Shown here: one piece after another, positions 24,610 to 32,927 of the stretch
Layout: each line of letters begins with the position of its first letter
Position numbering within the stretch: position 1 is the first letter of the stretch
Source of the DNA: Spirochaetaceae bacterium
GTDB taxonomy: Bacteria > Spirochaetota > Spirochaetia > SZUA-6 > Bin103
DNA: 52,150 nt
NCBI GenBank assembly: GCA_028820215.1
Contig: JAPPKD010000094.1
Location: 1 to 52,150 of the forward strand
Reading direction: 5' to 3'
Translations under genes and position numbers: made by a program
The notes under the pieces: model-generated
Databases searched by the model: none
The model's input: the letters and a program-made list of their open reading frames with translations, nothing else
What the model was told of the DNA's origin: nothing

Positions 24610-27177
24610 ATGCCGCAGTGCGACCGTATCGCGGGCACCCGCTGTCGCATCGACGGGGTCGTAGGGGACTATCTCGCCGGTGTCTCCGAGCAGTGGCTGA
24701 AGGTAGCACCGCGCGCCAATCCGGCGCTGCTGGAGATGTTTCGCGACCGCGACCGCCGGCCGCTGCGCGAGATGGTGATGTGGGCGGGCGAGTTCGCCGG
24801 CAAGTACCTGACCGCCGCGGTGCAGGTCCTGCGGCTGACCGCCGACCGGGAGTTGCGCGAGGTGGTCGCAGGCGTCGTCGCCGAGCTGGTCTCGCTGCAG
24901 GCGGACAACGGCTACCTGGGGCCGTGGCCGTCGCCGTACGGGCTGACCAACCGCGCCCCCAACTGCCGCCAGGGGGCGCCGCTCTGGGACCCGGAGCGCG
25001 GCGGCGACACCTGGGACGCCTGGGGCCACTACCACGTCATGCTCGGGCTGCTGCTGTGGCACGCGGACTCGGGCGACGCGGCGGCGCTGCGCTGCGCCCG
25101 CCGCATGGCGGACCGCTTGTGCGAGTTGTACCTGGGCGCCACGTCGCCGCGGCTGGTCGACACCGGCTGGAGCAAGGTGAACCTGGCGCCGGCGCACTCG
25201 CTGGCGCTGCTCCACCGGGTCACCGGCGAGGCGCGCTACCTGAAGTTGGCCGAGCAACTCGTGGCGGAGTTCGCCGCCTGCGACGCCGGCGGCAATCCGC
25301 TGGCCGGGAACTACGTGGAGGGTCCGCTGTCCGGCCTGGAGTACTTCGAGCTGCCCAATACCGGCTGGGAGAGCCTGCACTCCGTCATGGCGCTGGCCGA
25401 GTTGTACCCGCTCACCGGCAACGAGCGGTACCGCGACGCGCTGCAGCGGATCTGGTGGAGCATCACCGCCACCGACCGCCACAACACCGGCGGCTTCAGC
25501 TCCGGCGAGATGGCGGTCGGCGATCCCTACGACCTGGGCGCGATCGAGACCTGCTGCACGATCGCCTGGATCGCGCTCAGCGTCGAGATGTTGCGCCTGA
25601 CCGGTGATGCGCGGGTGGCCGACGAGATCGAGCTGAGCACGCTCAACGCCGTGCTCGGCCTGCACTCGGCCAGCGGGCGGTGGGTCACCTACGACACGCC
25701 GCCGGACGGCCGGCGCATGGACTCCGGCGTCACGCTCGGCTGGCAGGGCCGGGAAGGCTCGCCGGAGCTGAACTGCTGCTCCGTGAACGGCGCCCGCGGC
25801 CTGGGCATGGTCTCCGACTGGGCGCTGATGCAGGACGCCGAAGGGCTCCTGCTCAACTGGTACGGCCCTTCGGAGTTCACCGTGCCGCTGCGCGAGTCCG
25901 CGGTCGAGGTGGCGCTGCGCCAGCACACCGGGTATCCGGTGGAGGGCCGGGTCGCGCTGCGCGTCGCGCCGGCCGCGCCAGTGAGGTTCCGTCTCAAGCT
26001 GCGCATCCCGCGCTGGTCGCGGGACACGACGGCCGCAGTCAACGGCACGCCGGTCGGTCCGGTCGAGCCCGGCGCCTACCTGGCCATCGAGCGCACGTGG
26101 CGCGACGGCGACCTGGTCGAGCTCGACCTCGACCTGAGCGTGCACTACTGGCCGGGCCACAACGCGCGCGCCGGCACCACGTCGCTCTACCGCGGCCCGC
26201 TGCTGCTCGCCTTCGACGCCCGCTACAACGACCTCGAGCACGACGCGCTGCCAGCGCTCGATGCCCGCCGCCTGCGCCTGGAGCCGGCCGCCTGGCCGCA
26301 TTGGCTGCCGCCGGTCACGCTGCTGCAGTGCACGGCCGGGGACGGGCGCACGCTGCGGCTGTGCGACTTCGCGAGCGCCGGCGAGAGCGGTACCCCGTAC
26401 CGCTCGTGGCTCCCGGTCACCAACGCCTCCGGGGCGTTGCCCGAGTTCTTCGCGCCGCCGCACGCGCGCCGGCTGCGGGCCGAGATCGGCCGCTTCGCCA
26501 AGCGCTACCAGGCGCATCTGCACAGCACGAACATCGCGCTCTACCGGCGCAGCGACCTGATCCGCCTCCGCCGCGACGCGGCGGGCTTCCTCCAGGCGTG
26601 TGAACAGGCGCGGGCGCTGATCGCCGCGTCCCCGGACACGGGCGAGGCGCGCTCGCTGGCGGCGGCGCTGGAGCGCATCGAGGCCGCCTCCGACATCATG
26701 GAGCCAGCCTTGGCGGACCGCCTTCAGCGCGAGCTGAACGAGCTTCACGACGAGCCCGTCTGCACGCTCTCCGACTGGCGGGTGAGCGCGCTGCAGCCGG
26801 CGCTGCGCGACATCCACGATGCCGAGCTGCCGCCGGAAGCGGAGTTCGACCGCTCGCTGCCCCCGCGCGGCGGCAGCCTGTGGACGGGGGTCGACGCCGT
26901 GCATGGCGGCCGTCCCGGCACGCTGTTCCTGCGCGTCACCGCCATCATGCCGCGCACCGAGCGGGCGCGGCTGATGTACGGAGCCGACGGGCCGGTCAAG
27001 GTCTGGCTCAACGGTCGGGCCGTCGACTGGCGCCGCGACCCCAGCCACGAGGAGCGCCCGGAGGAGTACCGCACCGAGGTCGACTGGCGGCAGGGAGAGA
27101 ACACGCTGGTGTTCGCCCTCGACACCAGCGGCGGCCGGGCCAGGAGAGGCGTGCACATCAGCATCCCGGACCGCTGA
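24610..27177 (+). CDS. GH127-family glycoside hydrolase (beta-L-arabinofuranosidase-like)
   Basis: The 855-residue enzyme has an (alpha/alpha)6 barrel followed by beta domains. E313 and C315 (AIETCC) plus C389 and C390 (ELNCCS) match the Zn-cysteine active site of the Bifidobacterium enzyme HypBA1, where a cysteine thiolate is the nucleophile. Residues about 530-700 look like the family's beta domains. The last 120 residues (GGSLWTGVDAVHGGRPGTLFLRV to the end) resemble a lectin-like or PA14-like accessory module. There is no signal peptide, so it acts on imported sugars or its export is atypical. I choose ATG 24610; the upstream frame has no similarity. The specific sugar is inferred from the family. 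Confidence 0.88.
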   Translation: MPQCDRIAGTRCRIDGVVGDYLAGVSEQWLKVAPRANPALLEMFRDRDRRPLREMVMWAGEFAGKYLTAAVQVLRLTADRELREVVAGVVAELVSLQADNGYLGPWPSPYGLTNRAPNCRQGAPLWDPERGGDTWDAWGHYHVMLGLLLWHADSGDAAALRCARRMADRLCELYLGATSPRLVDTGWSKVNLAPAHSLALLHRVTGEARYLKLAEQLVAEFAACDAGGNPLAGNYVEGPLSGLEYFELPNTGWESLHSVMALAELYPLTGNERYRDALQRIWWSITATDRHNTGGFSSGEMAVGDPYDLGAIETCCTIAWIALSVEMLRLTGDARVADEIELSTLNAVLGLHSASGRWVTYDTPPDGRRMDSGVTLGWQGREGSPELNCCSVNGARGLGMVSDWALMQDAEGLLLNWYGPSEFTVPLRESAVEVALRQHTGYPVEGRVALRVAPAAPVRFRLKLRIPRWSRDTTAAVNGTPVGPVEPGAYLAIERTWRDGDLVELDLDLSVHYWPGHNARAGTTSLYRGPLLLAFDARYNDLEHDALPALDARRLRLEPAAWPHWLPPVTLLQCTAGDGRTLRLCDFASAGESGTPYRSWLPVTNASGALPEFFAPPHARRLRAEIGRFAKRYQAHLHSTNIALYRRSDLIRLRRDAAGFLQACEQARALIAASPDTGEARSLAAALERIEAASDIMEPALADRLQRELNELHDEPVCTLSDWRVSALQPALRDIHDAELPPEAEFDRSLPPRGGSLWTGVDAVHGGRPGTLFLRVTAIMPRTERARLMYGADGPVKVWLNGRAVDWRRDPSHEERPEEYRTEVDWRQGENTLVFALDTSGGRARRGVHISIPDR

Positions 27178-27202
27178 CCGGGCGCCGGTGTCCGCGACTC
27201 GG

Positions 27203-27661
27203 CTACAGCAGATGCAGCGCGCGGGCTCCGACGGCGCTGCCGACGCCGATCAGCAGGCCGACAGCCACTTCCGGGATGGAGTGGCCGACGTCGTGCGAGG
27301 TTTCCGGCCGGCTCGCCTCGGGCATCGGGGCGATCATCTGGCGCAGCGCCTCCGAGTTGATCTGGATCGCGCCGCGCACGCGGATCGCGTCGAAGATGAT
27401 GATGACGCTGAACGCGCAGGCGATCGCGAACAGGTCCGATGCCACGCCGGCGCGCAGGCCGACGGCAGTGGTGAGGGTCGCGACGAAGGCGGTGTGGGAG
27501 GACGGCATCCCGCCGGCCGCGAACAGCCGGCGCCACGCGAAGGTGCGCGTGTGCACGGAGTGCATGGCGATCTTGAAGACCTGGCACCCCACCTGGACCA
27601 CGACGGCCACGAGGAGGGATGCGCTCACACCGGCCGCCATCAGGACGGCGGATGCTACCAT
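27203..27661 (-). CDS. Divergent PAP2 family protein (DUF212)
   Basis: About 152 residues, with four hydrophobic segments and the divergent PAP2 motifs GMPSSHTAFVATLTTAVGL, FSVIIIFDAIRVR and a GHSIPEVAVGLLIG ending. It is a membrane protein related to acid phosphatases, with no proven reaction in bacteria. The start is uncertain: ATG 27661 lies only six bases from the divergent ATG at 27668, while ATG 27640 would leave room for a promoter and fits the family length as well. It is convergent with the GH127 gene, 25 bases away. Confidence 0.82.
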   Translation of the reverse strand: MVASAVLMAAGVSASLLVAVVVQVGCQVFKIAMHSVHTRTFAWRRLFAAGGMPSSHTAFVATLTTAVGLRAGVASDLFAIACAFSVIIIFDAIRVRGAIQINSEALRQMIAPMPEASRPETSHDVGHSIPEVAVGLLIGVGSAVGARALHLL

Positions 27662-27667
27662 GAGCGC

Positions 27668-28633
27668 ATGGGTTCTCTGGTAGCGCTGGTCTCCCGCGGC
27701 GACTTCGCGGTCCCGCCTGACCTTGCCGAGCGGATCGCCGCGGCCGGGGGCGAGCTGCGCCGGCGCGACTGCACCAGCGGCGCGGAAGTGGTCGACACCG
27801 CGCGCGGCGCGCCGGTCGTCTGGGTGTTCGGCGGGGGGCGCCTGATCACCGACGCCGTGCTCGCGGAGTTGCCCGACTGCCGCCTGATCGTTCGCAGCGG
27901 CAGCGGCACGGACAACATCCCGGTCGCCGCGGCGCGGGCACGCGGCATCGCTGTCGGCAACACGCCCGAGGCGACCCGCGACCCGGTGGCCGACCACACG
28001 ATCGGCGTGCTCATCGCCCGGCACCGCCGTATCGTTCTCAAGGACCGCCACATCCGCCGGGGGATCTACTCCCAGGACAATCCGCAGACCGGCCCGGCGC
28101 TGGCCGGCATGACGCTGGGCCTGATCGGCTTCGGCCACATCGGCGCGGCGGTCGCCGCCCGCGCGGCGCCGTTCGGGTTGCGGGTGCTGGCGACCGATCC
28201 GGTCAGGAGCGGCGCGGAGATCCGTGCCGGCGGCGCTGAGCCGGTCGAGCTGGACGCGCTCCTGCGCACCAGCGACTTCGTGTCGCTCCACGTCCCGCTG
28301 CTTGCCAGCACCACGGCGCTGATCGGTGCGCGCGAGCTCGCCGCGATGCAGCCGCACGCGATCCTGATCAACACGTCGCGCGGCAAGGTCGTCGATCAGC
28401 CGGCCCTGATCGACGCGCTGCAATCCGGGCGGATCGCCGGCGCTGCGCTCGACGTGTTCGACCCGGAGCCGCTGCCGCCCGACAGCCCGCTGATCGGCAT
28501 GGAGCAGGTGGTGCTCACCCCGCACACCGCCGGCTCCGGCGCCGCGATGATCCGTCGGTTCTGGGAGGACTCGATCACGACCATCGGCCACTTCCTGCGC
28601 ACCGGCCGGCCGCGGTGGGAAGTGACCGCGTAG
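27668..28633 (+). CDS. D-isomer specific 2-hydroxyacid dehydrogenase
   Basis: The 321-residue protein has the NAD-binding GFGHIGAAVA motif, the catalytic arginine in INTSRGKVVD, the FDPEPLPPDSPL loop with the supporting acidic residue and the catalytic histidine in LTPHTAGSG. These are the landmarks of the phosphoglycerate/hydroxypyruvate dehydrogenase superfamily. The substrate is a 2-hydroxy or 2-oxo acid that I cannot specify. No regulatory ACT domain is present, so it is not a full-length SerA. It is divergent from the PAP2-like gene and convergent with the SelA-like gene, with 19 bases between the stops. Confidence 0.92.
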   Translation: MGSLVALVSRGDFAVPPDLAERIAAAGGELRRRDCTSGAEVVDTARGAPVVWVFGGGRLITDAVLAELPDCRLIVRSGSGTDNIPVAAARARGIAVGNTPEATRDPVADHTIGVLIARHRRIVLKDRHIRRGIYSQDNPQTGPALAGMTLGLIGFGHIGAAVAARAAPFGLRVLATDPVRSGAEIRAGGAEPVELDALLRTSDFVSLHVPLLASTTALIGARELAAMQPHAILINTSRGKVVDQPALIDALQSGRIAGAALDVFDPEPLPPDSPLIGMEQVVLTPHTAGSGAAMIRRFWEDSITTIGHFLRTGRPRWEVTA

Positions 28634-28652
28634 GCCCTCCGGCGCGCGGTCC

Positions 28653-29867
28653 CTACAGGAGCGCGCGCAGGCGGTCGCCGATCACCGCCACTTCGTCCTC
28701 GGACAGGCAGGCAGGACTGAAGCGCAGCAGCCCCTCGCGCACGCCGCCTGCGTTGACGTGAATGGGCGGGGCGCCGTCCTGCAGGGCGGTAGTGAGCTCC
28801 AGGGCGTCGCGCCGCTCCGGGCGCACTTCCACGATAGGGGTGCCGTCGCGGCCGTCGTCGATGGTTGCCTGACACGGCGCGCCGTCCAGTAGCTCGACGA
28901 GCCGATCGGACAGGCGCCGCCAGCCGGCGATCCGCTCGCGGTCGGGGATCGCCGCGAAGCGCTGCAGGGCGACCAGCAGGCCGGCGATCTGCTCCTTGCC
29001 GACCTTGCAGGGGCGGCCGATGCCGTGGTGCGGGGCGCCTGCCAGCGGCGGCTCGCAGGCGATCCACGACGGCGGGCGCCACAGCTCCGGCAGCACGTCC
29101 TGGTCGAAGAGCTGGAGCGCCGCCGCGCCCACCAGCCGGCGGCGGCCGCACAGGATGCCCGTCCCCTGCGGCCCGCCGATCGCCTTGCCCCCGGAGAAGC
29201 ACACCAGGTCGGCGCCGGCGTCGATGAAGGCGCGCAGGTTGGACTGCGGCGGCAACCGGCCCGCGGCGTCGACGATCACCGGCAGGCCGTGGGCGTGCGC
29301 CTCGGCGATCACCTGCTCCAGCGGCGGCTGCGAGTAGGACTGGGCGACGTAGGCGATGGCGGCGGTGCGCTCGTCGATCGCGGCGCCCAGCTCCCACGCC
29401 TCCGTGTCGCGGACGCCGGCCCCTGAGAATCGATCGGCGATGCCGACCTCGACGAGCTCGGCGCCGGCGGTGCGCAGCGCATGGTCGTACAGGTTGCGAT
29501 GGCTGCGTGGGATGAGGATGCGGTTGCGGCCCGCCACGTGCGGCAACCGCCCCATGCGGTCGGGATCGAGGCCGGTCAGGCAGGCGGCGGCACCGAGCAG
29601 CAGCGCCGCGGCCGCGCCGCTGGTGACCAGCCCGGCCTCCGCGCCGGTGTGCTCGGCGATGATCTCGCTGGCGCGCTCCTGCAGCGTCTCGATGGCCACG
29701 CACTGACCCATCGCCTCCGCAACCGCAGCGGCCACCTCCGGGTCGGCGCGACCGCCGCCCAGGCGGGTCGCGGGACCCGCGGCGTTGATGATCGTGGGGA
29801 CGCCCAACCGGGCGAAGATGCTCGGCGCGGCGTCACTCTTCGTACGAGGCTCGTTTCGCTCACGCAC
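28653..29867 (-). CDS. SelA-like PLP-dependent protein
   Basis: The 404-residue protein begins after a short tail with SIFARLGVPTIINAAGPATRLGGG, typical of the SelA/DgaE branch of fold type I enzymes. PLP lysine lies in FSGGKAIGGPQGTGIL and the aspartate in LPVIVDAAGRLPP. Close relatives include D-glucosaminate-6-phosphate ammonia lyase and uncharacterised SelA homologs; true selenocysteine synthase is unlikely because no selB or tRNA-Sec is near. The start (GTG 29867) is doubtful because its first residues fall in a dispersed 35-bp repeat read out of the frame used at the other copy. The ribosomal protein genes rpmB-rpmE2 lie upstream on the same strand. Confidence 0.8.
   Translation of the reverse strand: MRERNEPRTKSDAAPSIFARLGVPTIINAAGPATRLGGGRADPEVAAAVAEAMGQCVAIETLQERASEIIAEHTGAEAGLVTSGAAAALLLGAAACLTGLDPDRMGRLPHVAGRNRILIPRSHRNLYDHALRTAGAELVEVGIADRFSGAGVRDTEAWELGAAIDERTAAIAYVAQSYSQPPLEQVIAEAHAHGLPVIVDAAGRLPPQSNLRAFIDAGADLVCFSGGKAIGGPQGTGILCGRRRLVGAAALQLFDQDVLPELWRPPSWIACEPPLAGAPHHGIGRPCKVGKEQIAGLLVALQRFAAIPDRERIAGWRRLSDRLVELLDGAPCQATIDDGRDGTPIVEVRPERRDALELTTALQDGAPPIHVNAGGVREGLLRFSPACLSEDEVAVIGDRLRALL
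29829..29863 (-). repeat. 35-bp dispersed repeat, copy 2
   Basis: Matches 18201-18235 at 30 of 35 bases on the opposite strand. It lies across the N-terminal codons of the SelA-like gene, in a different reading frame from copy 1. Confidence 0.7.
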
Positions 29868-29897
29868 GGGTATTGCCGGTCGGCGTGGCCGGCCGGG

Positions 29898-30152
29898 TCA
29901 GCTCTCGTCGGGGAGGCCGTACCTGCGCCGGAACCGCTCGATGCGGCCGGCGGTGTCGACGAGCTTCTGCTTGCCGGTGAAGAACGGATGGGACGCGCTG
30001 GAGATTTCCAGGGTCACCAGCGGGTATTCGTTGCCGTCTTCCCAGACCACCGTCTCCCTGGACTTGACGGTGGAGCGGGTCAGGAACTGGAAGTCGCTGG
30101 CCGCGTCCTTGAACACGACCGGCCGGTACTCGGGATGGATGTCGGGTTTCAT
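29898..30152 (-). CDS. rpmE2: 50S ribosomal protein L31 type B
   Basis: Eighty-four residues beginning [29 protein letters not shown] and ending with the [26 protein letters not shown] tail. The type B form lacks the four zinc-binding cysteines of L31 type A. The start ATG at 30152 overlaps the stop of rpmB by one base (TGATG), so they are translationally coupled. Type B L31 often replaces the zinc form when zinc is scarce, but no Zur box is visible here. Confidence 0.95.
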   Translation of the reverse strand: MKPDIHPEYRPVVFKDAASDFQFLTRSTVKSRETVVWEDGNEYPLVTLEISSASHPFFTGKQKLVDTAGRIERFRRRYGLPDES

Positions 30153-30424
30153 CAGCCGTTCTCCGGTCGCGGGCCGCTCAGCGGACGCGCCACGTCCTTG
30201 AGGGTCAGGCCCTCGTCCTTGAGGAATCGCATCAGACCCTTCTTGTTCACCGTGCGCAGCGCCCGCGTCGACAGCTTGAGACGCACCATCCGGCCGAGCT
30301 CCGGCACGTACAGCCGCTTCTCCTGGACGTTGGGCCGCTGCACGCGCCGCGTCTTGTTGTGCGCGTGCGATACGTTGTTGCCGCTGAGCGGGCCCTTCCC
30401 CGTCAGCGCACATCGCCTTGACAT
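30152..30424 (-). CDS. rpmB: 50S ribosomal protein L28
   Basis: Ninety residues starting [23 protein letters not shown], with the [33 protein letters not shown] core. Only one cysteine is present in the place of the CxxC pair of zinc-type L28, so this form needs no zinc. I choose the inner ATG at 30424; six codons upstream (MGILAG) are not conserved. It precedes rpmE2 by a one-base overlap. The L28-L31B pair is a known small operon in many bacteria. Confidence 0.95.
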   Translation of the reverse strand: MSRRCALTGKGPLSGNNVSHAHNKTRRVQRPNVQEKRLYVPELGRMVRLKLSTRALRTVNKKGLMRFLKDEGLTLKDVARPLSGPRPENG

Positions 30425-30476
30425 GCCGGCAAGTATGCCCAAAACCGGCCGGCGAGGGAAGAGGGCGTCCCGGACA

Positions 30477-31304
30477 TCAGGACGGACGGTCGCCGGCCAG
30501 CGTCACGCGGTGCATCACCCGCCGGAAGCCGTGATAGTCGTTGATCGGCAGGTGCTGGGTGCAGCGGTTGTCCCAGATCGCCAGCGAGCCGGGCCGCCAG
30601 CGGTAGCGGCAGGTGAGCTCCGGCTGCACCTGGTGCTGAAACAGGTACTCCAGCAGCGGCTGGCTCTCCGCTTCGCTCCAACCCTTGAAGTGCGACGTGT
30701 GCCCGCGGTTGACGTACAGCGCCTTGCGGCCGGTCTCCGGATGGGTGCGCACGACCGGATGCTCGCTGGTGAGCACCGACGCCTGCGCGCCCTGCTCCCG
30801 CAGGCGCTCCTCCCGCGTCGCGGCCACCGCCGGCTTGGTGGAGGTGTAGATGGCGGTCAGTCCGGAGAGGGTCTGTCGCAGTCCCGCCGAAAGCCGCTCG
30901 TAGGCCAGGTACTGGTTGGCGAACAGCGTGTCGCCGCCGCGGGGCGGCACCTCCACCGCGTACAGCAGGCTGCCCATCGGCGGCCGCTCCAGGTAGCTGG
31001 TGTCGGTGTGCCACACTCCGCCGAAGGCGACCCGTTCATGCTCCAGCTTGGTGACCGCGGTCACCAGCGGTTCCTCGGGCAGGCCCTGAAGCTGCGGGTA
31101 GGCGAGTGGCTCGCCGAGGCATCGGCCAAAGGCGAGCAGCGACTTCGGAGTCAGCTTCTGAGACGGGAAGAAGATCACCAGGTGGTCCAGGAGTGCCTGC
31201 CGGATCTCCGCCGCCGCGTCCGTGCCGAGCGGCCGTCCCAGATCCACGCCGGTGATCTCGGCCCCCAGCGCGCCGGACAGCGGCCGTGCTTCAATCAGTT
31301 CCAT
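30477..31304 (-). CDS. TauD/TfdA family 2-oxoglutarate-dependent dioxygenase
   Basis: The 275-residue protein has the iron facial triad: H99 and D101 in [10 protein letters not shown], and H251 in [12 protein letters not shown], followed by R262/R266 for 2-oxoglutarate binding ([10 protein letters not shown]). The N-terminal [10 protein letters not shown] is standard. It hydroxylates a small substrate such as taurine, an aryloxyacetate or another organic acid; the sequence does not say which. The start ATG 31304 is divergent from the MogA-like gene, with 75 bases between them. Confidence 0.92.
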   Translation of the reverse strand: MELIEARPLSGALGAEITGVDLGRPLGTDAAAEIRQALLDHLVIFFPSQKLTPKSLLAFGRCLGEPLAYPQLQGLPEEPLVTAVTKLEHERVAFGGVWHTDTSYLERPPMGSLLYAVEVPPRGGDTLFANQYLAYERLSAGLRQTLSGLTAIYTSTKPAVAATREERLREQGAQASVLTSEHPVVRTHPETGRKALYVNRGHTSHFKGWSEAESQPLLEYLFQHQVQPELTCRYRWRPGSLAIWDNRCTQHLPINDYHGFRRVMHRVTLAGDRPS

Positions 31305-31379
31305 ATCTCCAGTCCAACACTCTGGTATCGGTAGTCCGTGGCCTCGTCAACCCGTTTGACGGTACTCTGTCAGGGACTC

Positions 31380-31910
31380 ATGACGACCCGCATCGGCATC
31401 ATCAACGTTTCGGACCGGGCCAGCGCCGGCGTGTACGAGGACACGCCCGGCAAGGCGGTGGTGGCCCTGCTGGAGCGCTACCTGACGACTCCGTTCGAGC
31501 CGGTCTACCAGGTCCTCCCCGACGAGCAGGACCAGCTTCAGGAGGCGATGTGCCGGATGGCCGACGACGACGGCTGCTGCCTGATCGTCACCACCGGCGG
31601 CACCGGGCCGGCCCTCCGCGACGTCACGCCGGAGGCGACCGAGGCGGTCTGCCAGAAGATGCTGCCCGGCTTCGGGGAGCTGATGCGGCAGGTGTCGCTG
31701 CGCTACGTGCCGACGGCGATCCTCTCCCGCCAGACCGCGGGCGTTCGCGGCGGCGCGCTGATCCTCAACCTGCCGGGCCGCCCGCGCGCCATCGAGCAGT
31801 GCCTGGAGGCGGTCTTTCCCGCCATCCCCTACTGCATCGATCTTCTCGGCGGCCCGCGCCTGGAGTGCGACCCGGACGAGATCACCGCCTTCCGACCCAA
31901 GGGGGCGTAG
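31380..31910 (+). CDS. MogA-like molybdopterin adenylyltransferase
   Basis: The 176-residue protein has the MogA/MoaB fold with RIGIINVSDRASAG at the start and VTTGGTGPALRDVTPEATEAV, the binding site of the phosphate and molybdopterin, then LILNLPGRPRAIEQCL. It would activate molybdopterin by adenylation for molybdenum insertion. ATG 31380 has AGGGA upstream; the frame is open for 14 more codons upstream but lacks similarity. The dehydratase gene follows after 27 bases on the same strand, without obvious functional link. Confidence 0.87.
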   Translation: MTTRIGIINVSDRASAGVYEDTPGKAVVALLERYLTTPFEPVYQVLPDEQDQLQEAMCRMADDDGCCLIVTTGGTGPALRDVTPEATEAVCQKMLPGFGELMRQVSLRYVPTAILSRQTAGVRGGALILNLPGRPRAIEQCLEAVFPAIPYCIDLLGGPRLECDPDEITAFRPKGA

Positions 31911-31937
31911 GAGTTCCAGACGGATGGACCCAGACGG

Positions 31938-32927
31938 ATGGACGTAGCCACCCTGCCGACCATCGCGGACGTGCGCGCGGCGGCCGAGCGCATTCGCCCG
32001 CACGTGCACGCCACCCCGGTGTTCACCAGCCGGTATTTCGATCGCGCCGTGGGAGCGAGCCTGTTCTTCAAGTGCGAGAACCTGCAGAAGGTTGGCGCGT
32101 TCAAGAGCCGCGGCGCCTGCAACGCGGTGTTCAGCCTGCCGGACCACCAGGCGGCGGCCGGCGTGGCGACGCACTCGTCGGGCAACCACGGCCAGGCGGT
32201 GGCGTTCGCCGCCGGGCTGCGAGGCATCCCGGCGACGGTGGTGATGCCGCGCGGCACGACGGAGATCAAGCGCCGTGCCGTGCAGGGCTACGGCGCCCGC
32301 ACCGTGGAGAGCGGACCGACCCTGGCCGAGCGGGAAGGGACCACGCAGCGGATCGCGGACGCCGACGGCGCGCACGTGATCCATCCGTACGACGACGCCG
32401 ACGTGGTGGCGGGGCAGGGCACCGTCGCGCTGGAGCTGATGCAGCAGGCCGGTCCGCTGGACGCGCTGCTGGTGCCGGTCGGGGGCGGCGGTCTCACGTC
32501 CGGCACCGTGCTGGCCTCCGGCGGAGAAGCCGGTGTCGGGGCAGGTGGTGCGCCGGTCGTCTACGCGGCCGAGCCGGAGCTGGCCGACGACGCCTATGAA
32601 TCGCTGCGGACCGGCGTGCGGCAGCCGGAACGGCCTCCCCACACGGTCGCCGAGGGGCTGCGCACCAGCCTGGGGGACATCACCTTCCCGCTGGTCCGGG
32701 ATGGTGTGCGCGAGATCCTGCTGGTCGACGATCGCGAGATCGTGGCGGCCACGCTCGCCTTCATCACCCGTACCAAGCTGCTGATCGAGCCCTCGGCCGG
32801 GGTCGTGATCGCCGCGCTGCTGCGCCACCGGGAGCGCTTCGCGGGCTCCCGCGTGGGCGTGGTCCTGACCGGCGGCAACGTCGACCTGGCCGCTCTGGGC
32901 GCGCTTGCGGAGGGAATCGATGGCTGA
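31938..32927 (+). CDS. PLP-dependent serine/threonine dehydratase or hydroxyaspartate ammonia-lyase
   Basis: The 329-residue fold type II enzyme has the PLP lysine K56 in KVGAFKSRGA, the SSGNHGQAVAF substrate loop, the phosphate-binding GGGGLTSG and the closing VLTGGNVD. There is no C-terminal ACT domain, so it is of the catabolic dehydratase/serine racemase group and not biosynthetic IlvA. The overlap with the following FAD/Fe-S gene is eight bases, which suggests coupled translation and a common pathway from a hydroxyamino acid to an oxidised acid. The exact substrate is open. Confidence 0.88.
   Translation: MDVATLPTIADVRAAAERIRPHVHATPVFTSRYFDRAVGASLFFKCENLQKVGAFKSRGACNAVFSLPDHQAAAGVATHSSGNHGQAVAFAAGLRGIPATVVMPRGTTEIKRRAVQGYGARTVESGPTLAEREGTTQRIADADGAHVIHPYDDADVVAGQGTVALELMQQAGPLDALLVPVGGGGLTSGTVLASGGEAGVGAGGAPVVYAAEPELADDAYESLRTGVRQPERPPHTVAEGLRTSLGDITFPLVRDGVREILLVDDREIVAATLAFITRTKLLIEPSAGVVIAALLRHRERFAGSRVGVVLTGGNVDLAALGALAEGIDG

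Noticed and set aside
28634..28680. GC-rich inverted repeat between two convergent genes as a terminator
   Set aside because: The arms are short alternating GC, with no T-run, and lie partly in coding sequence; similar matches are expected by chance in this DNA.
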